From IMG/VR virus record IMGVR_UViG_3300006737_000114, positions 1 to 30,453 of that record: a stretch of DNA of 30,453 nucleotides, one strand, 5' to 3'. Position numbers and translations under genes: made by a program. This DNA is from a virus. Position 1 is the first letter of the stretch. Each line of letters opens with the position of its first letter. The notes beneath the pieces are model-generated. The model was not told the origin of the DNA, did no database searches, and saw only the letters and a list, made by a program, of their open reading frames with translations. Below, in pieces: positions 1-7,038 of the stretch.

Positions 1-318
1 GGTTCTGCTTGGAGTACAACATCTGATGGTAGATTAAAAGAAAATATTGAAAGTTGGAATGTAGGTTTAGATGCAATAAACAATTTAAGAATTGTATCAT
101 ATAACTTTAAAAAAGACAATCCTCATGGGTATGATTCTAAAAAGAAAAGACAAGGAATTATTGCTCAAGAAGCACAAAAAGTTTTGCCCGAAATGATTAA
201 AGATGATGGCGAATGGTTATCAGCTAATCAAGAACCTATGATTTGGGCATTAGTGAATGCAGTTCAAGAGTTATCTGCTGAAGTAAAACAACTCAAACAA
301 CAATTAGAGGACAAGTAA
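1..318 (+). CDS. Tail fibre, C-terminal fragment with S74 intramolecular chaperone
   Basis: Open from the first base to a TAA at 316-318, so the gene is cut by the window edge. The 105 residues carry the peptidase S74 (endosialidase-type chaperone) signature: the SDGRLKENI block at residues 8-16, followed by the IIAQEAQKVLPE block and a C-terminal coiled coil (LSAEVKQLKQQLEDK). In this family the domain trimerises the fibre and then cuts itself off at the Ser of the SD pair. The N-terminal part is almost surely the open frame at 29595-30453. The two ends do not join in frame directly, so some sequence is missing between them. Receptor binding is the family role; the receptor is unknown. Confidence 0.88.
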   Translation, partial: GSAWSTTSDGRLKENIESWNVGLDAINNLRIVSYNFKKDNPHGYDSKKKRQGIIAQEAQKVLPEMIKDDGEWLSANQEPMIWALVNAVQELSAEVKQLKQQLEDK

Positions 319-642
319 ATGAAAAACTATAAAGCAATGAAGTCTGCTAAAAGCTGGTCTGTAAAGAAAGCTAAAGTTGTTACTTCTAAAGCAGTTTCTG
401 AAGTCAAAGATGACGATGGAAATGTTGTTAGACAAGCACAAGCAGAACTATCACATGATGAATTACAACTAGTTAAAAAGCAATGGGATGCTAGTAGCGG
501 TAAAGCACTAGATGACTCAGTTCAATCTTATAGCTTAGAACAAGTTGCTAGAGAAATCCAATCTTGTAAAGATAGAGCATCTGAAGCTCAGTCTGAACAA
601 GCTGATTGGGAAGAACTAGAAAAAGATCTAAAAGCACTTTAA
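319..642 (+). CDS. Hypothetical charged helical protein
   Basis: 107 residues, starting one base after the fibre stop codon. The N-terminal third is Lys-rich, the rest is rich in Gln, Glu, Asp and Ala and looks alpha-helical or coiled-coil (roughly residues 40-105). No signal peptide, membrane segment or known motif. Its place directly behind the fibre gene would suit a fibre chaperone or accessory protein, but that is position-based inference only. Confidence 0.75.
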   Translation: MKNYKAMKSAKSWSVKKAKVVTSKAVSEVKDDDGNVVRQAQAELSHDELQLVKKQWDASSGKALDDSVQSYSLEQVAREIQSCKDRASEAQSEQADWEELEKDLKAL

Positions 643-666
643 TCAATAACCAAATAGGAGCATACA

Positions 667-891
667 ATGGCTAAAAAAGAAAAAAACGAGCCTCAAAAGT
701 TGAACCTATTCGACAAAGAGTATTTGTTGGATGACTTAACGGATGAGCAAAAAGCAATGGTAAATCATATCGCAGATTTAGAGAATAAAATATCTGGAAC
801 TGCTTTTAACCTAGACCAAATGAATATTGGAAAGGAAGCATTTATCAGTCGCCTTAAGGAATCTTTAGAAGAGGAGTCTGAAGAGGAATAA
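667..891 (+). CDS. DUF6447-like small acidic phage protein
   Basis: 74 residues, preceded by a good AGGAG about 8 bases before the ATG. The sequence has the look of the DUF6447 family seen in cyanophages and other marine phages: an L-F-x-x-K-E-Y-x-L-D-D-L-x-D-E start (residues 14-28) followed by a helical hairpin and an acidic tail. Family function is not known. The stop overlaps the next start by one base (TAATG). I recognise the pattern by eye only. Confidence 0.72.
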   Translation: MAKKEKNEPQKLNLFDKEYLLDDLTDEQKAMVNHIADLENKISGTAFNLDQMNIGKEAFISRLKESLEEESEEE

Positions 892-1175
892 TGCTTGTTC
901 GAAGGTCATCAAAAGGAAAGAAAATCTACATCTTTAAACCAAGAACTAAAGAAAATGTTTCTTATAAGTTTAGCGAAGATGAGGTGGTTTCTTTTGATGC
1001 TCAGAATAAGTCTTATATTGTAACAAGTGATGGGGCGGTAGTAAAAAGAACTAATTCTTGGATTACCGCTCAATCCAGTTATGATAAGGAATGCAAAAAG
1101 CATTACGATGATACACATGGTGCAATTAAAGTTGGAATACACACATTAATTGATGGAATAGCTACAGAATTATAA
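891..1175 (+). CDS. Hypothetical protein, basic, beta-rich
   Basis: 94 residues, start overlapping the previous stop by one base. The N-terminus is very basic (RRSSKGKK), followed by short alternating hydrophobic stretches that suggest a small beta fold. No membrane segment, metal site or family motif that I recognise. It sits between the fibre region and the membrane-protein run. Its own stop overlaps the next small gene (TAATG at 1173-1177), so it probably belongs to the same coupled operon. Confidence 0.7.
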   Translation: MLVRRSSKGKKIYIFKPRTKENVSYKFSEDEVVSFDAQNKSYIVTSDGAVVKRTNSWITAQSSYDKECKKHYDDTHGAIKVGIHTLIDGIATEL

Positions 1176-1291
1176 TGGATAAAGATTACACAGATTTAAT
1201 GAAAATAATAATTTTTGTAGGGTTGTTTTTTTTGCTCTTTATGTTTTTGGCTTGTGATAGTGGTTGGAGTGTAGCTGGTTATGAGGTATGA
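1175..1291 (+). CDS. 38-residue single-pass membrane or lipoprotein-like peptide
   Basis: Start codon overlaps the previous stop and the TGA at 1289-1291 overlaps the next ATG. A short polar N-terminus (MDKDYTDLMK) is followed by a hydrophobic segment at about residues 11-26 ending in FLAC-DSG. The Cys after L-A resembles a weak lipobox, so it could be a tiny lipoprotein of the outer-spanin type, or simply a one-segment inner-membrane peptide. The lysis-region neighbours make a role in host lysis plausible but unproven. Confidence 0.6.
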   Translation: MDKDYTDLMKIIIFVGLFFLLFMFLACDSGWSVAGYEV

Positions 1292-1614
1292 GTGATGGCA
1301 AACCTAAAACGGCAAGGTCGTATCGTGGAACTCTCGTTTCAGACAACGCTATTATTTCTATTAATATTAAGTGGGCTTTACAAGCTCTCGCACTTGTTGC
1401 TGGGCTTGTTTATTCGTACTTACAAATTGAGAACAGAATTGGAGAGCTTGAGCGAAGAGTTGAACTTGCTGATACCGAAATTGAAGAGCTTGTCAATAAA
1501 CATATAGAAAACGAAGAAGCAAAAATTGCTAAAATGGAAAAAGAAATAGAATGGTATTCAAAGGAATTAAACTTAAATCCTTTATCATGGGGAAAGAAAA
1601 AAAGAAAAAAATAG
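1288..1614 (+). CDS. Membrane-anchored coiled-coil protein (lysis-type candidate)
   Basis: 108 residues. A membrane segment at about residues 29-46 is followed by a long heptad-rich, Glu/Lys-rich helix (about 47-95) and a Lys-rich tail. This N-anchor plus coiled-coil design is shared by inner-membrane spanins and by several phage holin-associated proteins. The ATG overlaps the preceding stop (ATGA). With the upstream lipoprotein-like peptide it could form a spanin-type pair. No sequence family is recognised, so the assignment rests on architecture and on the endolysin 1 kb downstream. Confidence 0.68.
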   Translation: MSDGKPKTARSYRGTLVSDNAIISINIKWALQALALVAGLVYSYLQIENRIGELERRVELADTEIEELVNKHIENEEAKIAKMEKEIEWYSKELNLNPLSWGKKKRKK

Positions 1615-1709
1615 CACCTAATAATTGGTGGATGGAAGATATATGGGTAGAATTAGATGACATTGAGCATAGTTATTTTATTAACAAAGAGTTGCGAAGA
1701 GTTAAGTGA
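1587..1709 (+). CDS. 40-residue hypothetical protein
   Basis: Starts inside the end of the preceding gene at ATG 1587 and ends at TGA 1707-1709, overlapping the next GTG. Lys-rich N-terminus, then an aromatic, acidic stretch with WW and IW. There is no clear ribosome binding site, so expression would depend on coupling. Its main support is that it fills an otherwise empty gap between two coupled genes. Confidence 0.45.
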   Translation: MGKEKKKKIAPNNWWMEDIWVELDDIEHSYFINKELRRVK

Positions 1710-1828
1710 AATTAATCGATTTTATTTGTATGATATGTAATAAAAAATGTTTAAAACGCTTTAATGGCTTATGTAAAAAATGCCAAGAAGAAGAAGTAAC
1801 TGGATATAAAGGTAAGAAGAATGACTGA
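1706..1828 (+). CDS. 40-residue zinc-ribbon-like protein, GTG start
   Basis: Read from GTG 1706 to TGA 1826-1828, overlapping genes on both sides. Two Cys pairs, CMIC (residues 8-11) and CKKC (23-26), about 12 residues apart, form a minimal treble-cleft or zinc-ribbon knuckle; the rest is Lys-rich. Such tiny proteins often bind nucleic acid or act as adaptors, but nothing here tells which. The alternative start ATG 1730 would delete the first Cys, so GTG is preferred. Confidence 0.5.
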   Translation: MKLIDFICMICNKKCLKRFNGLCKKCQEEEVTGYKGKKND

Positions 1829-2114
1829 ATTAGCGGAATTATATTTACAATTAGGCAGTGCGGGGTTCATTGCGCTTTTGTTTGGATTTATGATCTATAA
1901 TCTTATACAAGAAAATAAAGACCAAAGTGAAGATTTAGAAGAAATAAAACAAAGTATTCATAAAATGGAAAATGTTCTAGACCAATCAATGCAAGTAAAT
2001 ATTAAATTAATTGATAGGTTAAATAAGTCTGATGAAAAAAGAGAAGAATTTTGGAGACAATTATCTGATGACCTAGCTTATTTAAAAGGTCGAATCAATG
2101 GAAATGCTAAGTGA
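1821..2114 (+). CDS. Membrane-anchored coiled-coil, holin-like protein
   Basis: 97 residues. One membrane segment at about residues 10-29 with a short outside N-terminus, then a continuous charged coiled coil (about 30-95) with W and R near the end. The layout resembles BhlA/UviB-type holin-like proteins, which also have one N-terminal membrane segment and a charged tail. Start overlaps the upstream zinc-ribbon gene and the stop overlaps the next ATG. It lies three genes before the endolysin, so a holin or holin partner is a reasonable guess. Confidence 0.68.
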   Translation: MTELAELYLQLGSAGFIALLFGFMIYNLIQENKDQSEDLEEIKQSIHKMENVLDQSMQVNIKLIDRLNKSDEKREEFWRQLSDDLAYLKGRINGNAK

Positions 2115-2326
2115 AACTAAATACAAACATATCAGTTGAAAATATTATAACGATAATCGCTCTTATTTGCTCCGTTACACTTGCTTTTGGGTTTATGCAA
2201 TACGATATAGACCTTATTGAAGAAAAGCTAGATTTAAAGGCAGATAGAGAGCTAATTGATTATAAGTTAGATATAATAATTCAAGACATTGCAGAAATCA
2301 AACAAACACTAAAGGAGATAAAATAA
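2111..2326 (+). CDS. Short membrane-anchored coiled-coil protein
   Basis: 71 residues, ATGA overlap with the gene before. The membrane segment spans about residues 11-29 and is followed by an amphipathic helix rich in Asp, Glu, Ile and Leu. It has the same design as its upstream neighbour at about two-thirds the length, so the two may be diverged copies or partners in one membrane complex. No family recognised. Confidence 0.65.
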   Translation: MKLNTNISVENIITIIALICSVTLAFGFMQYDIDLIEEKLDLKADRELIDYKLDIIIQDIAEIKQTLKEIK

Positions 2327-2327
2327 T

Positions 2328-2561
2328 ATGGATTGGTTAAATTGGGAAAATGCGGCGTATTTAATCGCAATAATTTTAGGTGGATTAGCAACAATGGTTG
2401 CAACTAAATGGAGAATGCTTTTGAAATCTTTGCAGGATGTAGCAGAAACATATAGAGAAGCAAAGGCTGATGGAAAAGTGACAAAAGAAGAAGAGCAGAA
2501 AATTGCAAAAGAATGTATGGACGTATTATCTGAGGCGATTAAAATGGTCTGGAGAAAATAA
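2328..2561 (+). CDS. Holin-like small membrane protein
   Basis: 77 residues starting one base after the previous stop, with GGAG upstream. Membrane segment about residues 8-25 rich in Ala, Ile and Gly, then a positively charged turn (KWR) and a cytoplasmic-type helix ending in basic residues. Directly precedes the endolysin, the usual holin position. Of the membrane proteins in this run this one is my best holin candidate, but several would fit. Confidence 0.65.
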   Translation: MDWLNWENAAYLIAIILGGLATMVATKWRMLLKSLQDVAETYREAKADGKVTKEEEQKIAKECMDVLSEAIKMVWRK

Positions 2562-2562
2562 T

Positions 2563-2979
2563 ATGCCAAAACTTGGTCGAAGAAGTATGAAAAGACTTAA
2601 GGGAGTAGATCCTAGACTTATATCTGTATTGCAAAAAGTTGTAAAATATTATGACATTACAATTATTGAAGGATTACGCTCTCAAGAAAGACAAAATGAG
2701 TTGTTGGCGCAAGGAAAATCTAAGACCAAGTTTAGCAAACACTGTATTGGAAAGGCAGTCGATCTTGCAATGTACCCTATAAATTGGGAAAATAGAGATG
2801 ATTGGCATATGCTTGGTGGATTTATTTTAGGGATTGCAGCTTCAATGGGTGTAAATATTCGCTGGGGTGGAGATTGGTCTTCTCCAAGTCTTGATAAAGA
2901 TGTGATGGCTGGAAAAGAAAAAAGAACAACGTCTGATAATTCTTTTGACGATTTATGTCATTTTGAAATAATAGAATAA
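2563..2979 (+). CDS. M15-family peptidase, endolysin
   Basis: 138 residues from ATG 2563, the start that leaves one base after the upstream stop; an in-frame extension to 2503 would run through the previous gene. The zinc site of the M15 (VanY/L-alanyl-D-glutamate peptidase) family is complete: S-x-H60 ... G-x-A-x-D67 with H133 in the FDDLCHFEI block, and D130 nearby as likely acid/base partner. It should cut peptide stems of the host cell wall at the end of infection. No signal peptide, so export depends on a holin. The stop overlaps the next gene (TAATG). Confidence 0.9.
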   Translation: MPKLGRRSMKRLKGVDPRLISVLQKVVKYYDITIIEGLRSQERQNELLAQGKSKTKFSKHCIGKAVDLAMYPINWENRDDWHMLGGFILGIAASMGVNIRWGGDWSSPSLDKDVMAGKEKRTTSDNSFDDLCHFEIIE

Positions 2980-4055
2980 TGATAAAACATCCAAATCAAT
3001 ATAATAAAAAACCACCAAAAGACGATAATGGAAATTTATTAGGTTGTCCTAATTGTGAAAATAATAATATTACTAAAGACGGGATGAGGACTTATGGAAA
3101 AACTGGTAAAAAAAAGCAAAGATATTTTTGTTCTAAGTGTCAAAAAAGTACAATAAAACCTAGAATAGTTGAGTTAAGTGAATTTGTAGTACAAGAAATC
3201 CCTGTTGAAGAAATGTCTATTGAAGATATTATTAAATATAGAAATAAAAAATACAATAAAAAATATCAAGCCTATAAAAATAAAAAACTAATAGATATTA
3301 AAATAAATTTACACGGACCTATTGGAATATGTCACTTTGGAGACCCTCACGTTGATGACGATGGAACAAACTTAGCAGAAATCTATGATTTATGTAATTT
3401 AATAAATAACACAGATGGTATGTTTGCCGGAAATTTAGGAGATGTACAAAATAATTGGATTGGTAGGCTGCAGGCTTTATATGGTCAACAATCAACCACC
3501 GCTAAAGAATCTTGGATTTTGTCAGAGCATTTTTTAAAATTAGTTAACTGGCTTTATTTAATAGCAGGAAATCATGATGTGTGGAGTGGTGATGGTGACC
3601 CGTTAGAATTTATTATGAGAGATAGACCTTCAGTGTTTGAAGCTCATGGAGCAAGGATGAATTTAAGATTTCCTAATGGAAAATCAGTTAGACTAAACTG
3701 CCGCCATCAATTTAAAGGTAATTCAATGTGGAATACTGCTCACGCAATTAGTAGGGCAGTTCAAACTGGATGGAGAGACCATATATTAACTGCTGGACAT
3801 ACTCACGTAAGTGGATATCAAGTTCTTAAAGACCCAGCTAGTGGATTAATTAGTCACGCAATTCAAGTTGCTTCTTTTAAGAACATGGATGAATATGCTA
3901 ATAAATTAGGATTAGATGATAAAAATATTTTTAATGCGCCAGTTACAATTATTGATCCTCAATATGATGATAATGATAATAAATTAATCACTACATTTTT
4001 TAATCCGTATGAAGCAGCAGATTATTTAACGTTTAAACGAAAAAGGTACAAATAA
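2979..4055 (+). CDS. Zinc-finger plus calcineurin-like metallophosphoesterase fusion
   Basis: 358 residues. An N-terminal four-Cys finger (C23, C26, C51, C54) looks like the insertion-element transposase type (InsA-like), followed by a Lys-rich linker and a full metallophosphoesterase core: GDPH (121-124), GD at 154-155 with NN, GNHD (197-200), H243 and GHTH (273-276). All metal ligands of the family are present, so an active phosphodiesterase or phosphatase is expected, likely on DNA given the finger. It lies between the endolysin and neck genes and overlaps both by one base, an odd spot for a DNA enzyme. The substrate is unknown. Confidence 0.88.
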   Translation: MIKHPNQYNKKPPKDDNGNLLGCPNCENNNITKDGMRTYGKTGKKKQRYFCSKCQKSTIKPRIVELSEFVVQEIPVEEMSIEDIIKYRNKKYNKKYQAYKNKKLIDIKINLHGPIGICHFGDPHVDDDGTNLAEIYDLCNLINNTDGMFAGNLGDVQNNWIGRLQALYGQQSTTAKESWILSEHFLKLVNWLYLIAGNHDVWSGDGDPLEFIMRDRPSVFEAHGARMNLRFPNGKSVRLNCRHQFKGNSMWNTAHAISRAVQTGWRDHILTAGHTHVSGYQVLKDPASGLISHAIQVASFKNMDEYANKLGLDDKNIFNAPVTIIDPQYDDNDNKLITTFFNPYEAADYLTFKRKRYK

Positions 4056-5044
4056 TGAGTACATACGAAATAAGTTATTGCAATACTACAACAGATTTGC
4101 TGTTTGTAGAGCCATATTTAGCCCAATTTGATGGTAAAAGAGTTTTAATGAGTAATTGGGTGGCTAGCGGCACAAGCCATCTATTTTACTTATATAATAG
4201 TGGTGATGTAAGTGGGCAATTATATTTAGATGGACAGGAGATGACTGTGGTAACAGATACTCCTAATGCTAATAATGAATATCGTTACACTGCTTCAACA
4301 GATTTATTAGAATTATATCAAAGTGGTGGGAGTGCTAATACATTAAATTCAAGCATGGTTGAATCTTCTACAGATTGGGCAACACTAAAATCCGATGCAG
4401 TAAAAAGAGCTAGTGATTTTATTCGCTCTTATTTACCGTTTCCAATATATCCTAATAAAGGAGTTGGAACACAAGATGCTTCTGGCTCTGATTACCCTGA
4501 AATAATTGTAAGAAGCTGCGCAATTATGACTGTAGAATCATTAATCCGTCCATATGACCAAGAAAAAGCTGATTTAATAAAAAATCAAGCAATAAATGAC
4601 CAAGGAACAGGATATTTAGATATGCTCAGAACTGGTCAAGTACACCTTTACTCTAGTGAAAGTGAATATAAAAAGCGTGGTATATTAAGAACTATAAGCC
4701 AAAATGCAAATTCAACGGGCGGTATTGTAGATGTAAAAGGAACACCATCTTATTCTTGGGATAAAATAAAAATTATAATTACTAATGGAGGTACGGTTCA
4801 AGAAGGAACTGAAAATACTTCAGTAACTTTTTCAAGTTATATTGGTAATGAAAATGGATTAAAACTTAATATAATGGCAAGTAACGAAGTAATAGATTGT
4901 TATTGGCAGTTAGTTGGTCATTCTATGTATATTCGTTTTAGTGCTGGAGTTTATACTACTAATGACGAGTTCGAGTTAGAAATTAGCGGTGTCACGGATC
5001 AAATGTTTACACCCATTAAGAGAGTTCAAATGACGAGAAAGTAA
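4055..5044 (+). CDS. Neck / head-tail connector-like protein
   Basis: 329 residues. The N-terminal 90 residues and the C-terminal 110 residues look beta-rich. The middle (about 115-200) is helical, with a DWATLKSDAVKRASDFI stretch and a conserved-looking helical bundle, typical of the adaptor class that docks beneath the portal. Position just before the tail terminator and tail tube genes supports this. The terminal domains could be extra decoration or carbohydrate-binding beta sandwiches. No specific family is certain. Confidence 0.6.
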   Translation: MSTYEISYCNTTTDLLFVEPYLAQFDGKRVLMSNWVASGTSHLFYLYNSGDVSGQLYLDGQEMTVVTDTPNANNEYRYTASTDLLELYQSGGSANTLNSSMVESSTDWATLKSDAVKRASDFIRSYLPFPIYPNKGVGTQDASGSDYPEIIVRSCAIMTVESLIRPYDQEKADLIKNQAINDQGTGYLDMLRTGQVHLYSSESEYKKRGILRTISQNANSTGGIVDVKGTPSYSWDKIKIIITNGGTVQEGTENTSVTFSSYIGNENGLKLNIMASNEVIDCYWQLVGHSMYIRFSAGVYTTNDEFELEISGVTDQMFTPIKRVQMTRK

Positions 5045-5466
5045 TGCCAACAGATTTTACAAATATATTATTCACAAACATCTTAAAGCCATTAGCTACC
5101 TTAATTAATAACGAATTTAATATTGTAGTGTTTTATGACGAGCATCGAGGAAACTCTTCTTTTGTTTTAACTCCTCAATCCGATGACTTAGTTACTCAAC
5201 TTTCTTACGGGACTCAAAGAGAGTATAATATAGAAATTAATTATCAATTAAAATTAGGTGGAAACTATAATAAAAATAGCATAAAACAAGTAAGTGGAAT
5301 TATGGAGCGCTTAAAAAAACTTATAAACAGTAATACTATCTCAAATAATGGAAGTGAGTTTTTTGATGCTAATATAAGTAGCATTAATTATGAACGAGAT
5401 GAAGAAGATTCTTCATTATTAAGAGGAGTAGCAATTTTTAATTGTCAAAACATAGAGGTGTTATAA
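5044..5466 (+). CDS. Tail terminator / tail completion-like protein
   Basis: 140 residues. An N-terminal helix, then alternating beta strands and a helix about residues 80-95, ending in a strand. This mixed fold, length and its place directly before the tail tube gene match tail terminator proteins that cap the tube at the neck. The call rests mainly on gene order. The stop overlaps the next ATG (TAATG at 5464-5468). Confidence 0.6.
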   Translation: MPTDFTNILFTNILKPLATLINNEFNIVVFYDEHRGNSSFVLTPQSDDLVTQLSYGTQREYNIEINYQLKLGGNYNKNSIKQVSGIMERLKKLINSNTISNNGSEFFDANISSINYERDEEDSSLLRGVAIFNCQNIEVL

Positions 5467-5657
5467 TGAAATTAAAGGCAAGATTAAATAAAATTCACAG
5501 ATTAAATCCAAACGGAGTTAAATGTGATGCAGGTTCACTTGATAAACTTCGGGCAGGTGAATCAGTAGAAATTCCCGAAGATGCTGCAAACGAACTTCTT
5601 TCAATGGGGTTTGTTGAGCTAGTAAAACAAAAACAAAAGAAAAAGGAGAGTAAATAA
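5466..5657 (+). CDS. Small basic protein before tail tube gene
   Basis: 63 residues from ATG 5466, which sits in a TAATG overlap and has GAGG upstream; an in-frame start at 5442 would overlap the previous gene further for no reason. It has a compact middle (CDAGSLDKLRAGESVEIPEDAANELLSMG-like layout) and a Lys-rich tail. Similar small proteins occur before tail tube genes in other phages, with no known role. Confidence 0.65.
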   Translation: MKLKARLNKIHRLNPNGVKCDAGSLDKLRAGESVEIPEDAANELLSMGFVELVKQKQKKKESK

Positions 5658-6739
5658 TGGCAGATACTCGCATACTCCCTGTAAGTAATGTTAAATATGG
5701 CTTAAAAGCAGAAACATCTTTCGGGGTAGGATTAGACATTGATGGTGCTGATGGCACTGCATACATAACACAACCAGCAGTTCAAGTTGAAAAACCTACG
5801 TTTAATATTTTGAGAGAATCAAGATTGTTAAGTGGAAGGGGTTTAGTAAAAAATGCTGCAGATACAATAACAAATACAAGAGGCGGTACAATTACTATGC
5901 CTTTTGATATGATTGCTACACCTAAAACGTTAGTTCAACACGCTATGTTAGCAGGTCAAGAAAATGGTCAATCAGGTTCTATTTTACATGAAATGGAAAT
6001 TGATGGATCTAGTAACCCAGCATCAATGGGTGAAGCAATTGGAGGTGACGCAATACCGCATAGTGTTAATTTGGCTTATTATCCAGCTGCAGGCGAAGGT
6101 ATAAAAGTTTGCGGTGTAATTTGTTCTGACTTAACAATAACAGGCGATATAGCAGCAAACAATGGTTTGGTTTCTATGAGTGGAAATTACTTCAGTGGTT
6201 TTAGTAATCCTGTAGCAGCTTCAACTACTTTAGAACAAACGTTTGATGGTACTTGGGTAGATGCTCAAACTCAATATTTTAATGTACTAGATTTTGACAC
6301 TAGAACTTTAGATGTTGAAGGAAATGCAGATCAAAACTTTATTATGAAAGCATTTTCATTTAATATTTCTAATGGAGTTAATAGAGTTGGAGCCGATGCA
6401 AATGGTAATGCTGAATTATACGCTTTTCCTGAATACGTTGTTACTGGAAGCATATCAATTAAATATGACGATTTATTTGATTATAGCGCTGGAACTAATG
6501 TTATTCAAGACTTTCTTGATGGCGATACAATGACGCTTAATCTAATTTGTGGAAATAGCGCACCAGATGCCGCAGGAGAAATGGAAATAACAGCGGAAAT
6601 TCAATACACTGGAGATCCAGGACAGGACTTAAGTGAAAGCGGTGTTTTTCATACGCTAGAATTTGAGTGTGTTCAAAACGGATCTAATGAAGCGTTTAAA
6701 CTTCAAGTGTTTGAAAATACCGCATTAACAGCAATGTAA
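5657..6739 (+). CDS. Major tail (tube) protein
   Basis: 360 residues, overlapping the preceding stop. Almost wholly beta-strand pattern with many Gly, Asn and Thr; the start IPVSNVKYGLKAETSFGVG-type layout and the repeated T-G-x-I/V strands (about 155-175 and 255-275) match tail tube proteins that oppose the initiator strand pairs of the HK97/lambda tube fold. At 360 residues it is longer than a bare tube domain, so it may carry an added surface domain. It lies right before the assembly chaperone and tape measure genes, the standard order. Confidence 0.8.
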   Translation: MADTRILPVSNVKYGLKAETSFGVGLDIDGADGTAYITQPAVQVEKPTFNILRESRLLSGRGLVKNAADTITNTRGGTITMPFDMIATPKTLVQHAMLAGQENGQSGSILHEMEIDGSSNPASMGEAIGGDAIPHSVNLAYYPAAGEGIKVCGVICSDLTITGDIAANNGLVSMSGNYFSGFSNPVAASTTLEQTFDGTWVDAQTQYFNVLDFDTRTLDVEGNADQNFIMKAFSFNISNGVNRVGADANGNAELYAFPEYVVTGSISIKYDDLFDYSAGTNVIQDFLDGDTMTLNLICGNSAPDAAGEMEITAEIQYTGDPGQDLSESGVFHTLEFECVQNGSNEAFKLQVFENTALTAM

Positions 6740-6762
6740 ATAAAAAAGAGGAGTGAATTAAA

Positions 6763-7038
6763 ATGATAGTTGATACAAAACATGGTCAATATGAATGTAA
6801 AGATATAACAAGAAAACAACGCAGAGATTTGTATAAAAAAGTAAAGCAAATATATGCTTCTGAAGACATGGAAAAAATGCATGATTTAGCAGATGAATTT
6901 GCTATATTAGCTTTTGGTGATGAGGGTAAAGCAAATGAGAAGCTTGGCAAATTAACTGCAATAGAAGAAGATGAAGTATTGATGACTATCATTAATGCGT
7001 ACATGGGTATTGAAACCCCTTTAGATATTGGCGGTTGA
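6763..7038 (+). CDS. Tail assembly chaperone, short form (gpG-like)
   Basis: 91 residues, preceded by a strong AGAGGAG site. Small, helical and acidic, lying between tail tube and tape measure genes where long-tailed phages encode the chaperone that coats the tape measure during assembly. Near its 3' end an in-frame slippery heptamer C CCT TTA (7017-7023) allows ribosomes to move to the -1 frame and make a longer protein with the next reading frame. The normal stop is TGA 7036-7038. Confidence 0.8.
   Translation: MIVDTKHGQYECKDITRKQRRDLYKKVKQIYASEDMEKMHDLADEFAILAFGDEGKANEKLGKLTAIEEDEVLMTIINAYMGIETPLDIGG
7017..7023 (+). promoter_or_regulatory. Candidate programmed -1 ribosomal frameshift site
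   Basis: C CCT TTA fits the X XXY YYZ rule in the zero frame of the gene starting at 6763 (codons ACC CCT TTA). After a one-base slip the two tRNAs still pair (CCC, TTT) and translation runs on into the 7035-7433 frame. The -1 frame is closed just upstream by TGA 7011-7013, so the window for slipping is only 7014-7036. I did not identify a clear downstream pseudoknot. Confidence 0.65.

Noticed and set aside
909-1142. Open frame on the minus strand
   Set aside because: It is antisense to a coupled + strand gene, has no ribosome site and unusual composition. The same holds for the other minus-strand frames in the window (for example 2309-2569, 5518-5766, 8463-8696, 19921-20163 and 29789-30010).
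1292-1507. Second + strand frame with hydrophobic N-terminus
   Set aside because: It overlaps the better supported 1288-1614 gene in another frame and lacks an upstream ribosome site. An embedded dual-start gene is possible but nothing positive supports it.
2503-2562. N-terminal extension of the endolysin
   Set aside because: It would lie wholly within the preceding gene; ATG 2563 follows that gene's stop directly and leaves the full M15 domain.
2979-3160. Remnant of an IS1-type transposase
   Set aside because: The finger resembles InsA but continues in frame into an intact phosphoesterase, with no terminal repeats or remains of the catalytic transposase part.
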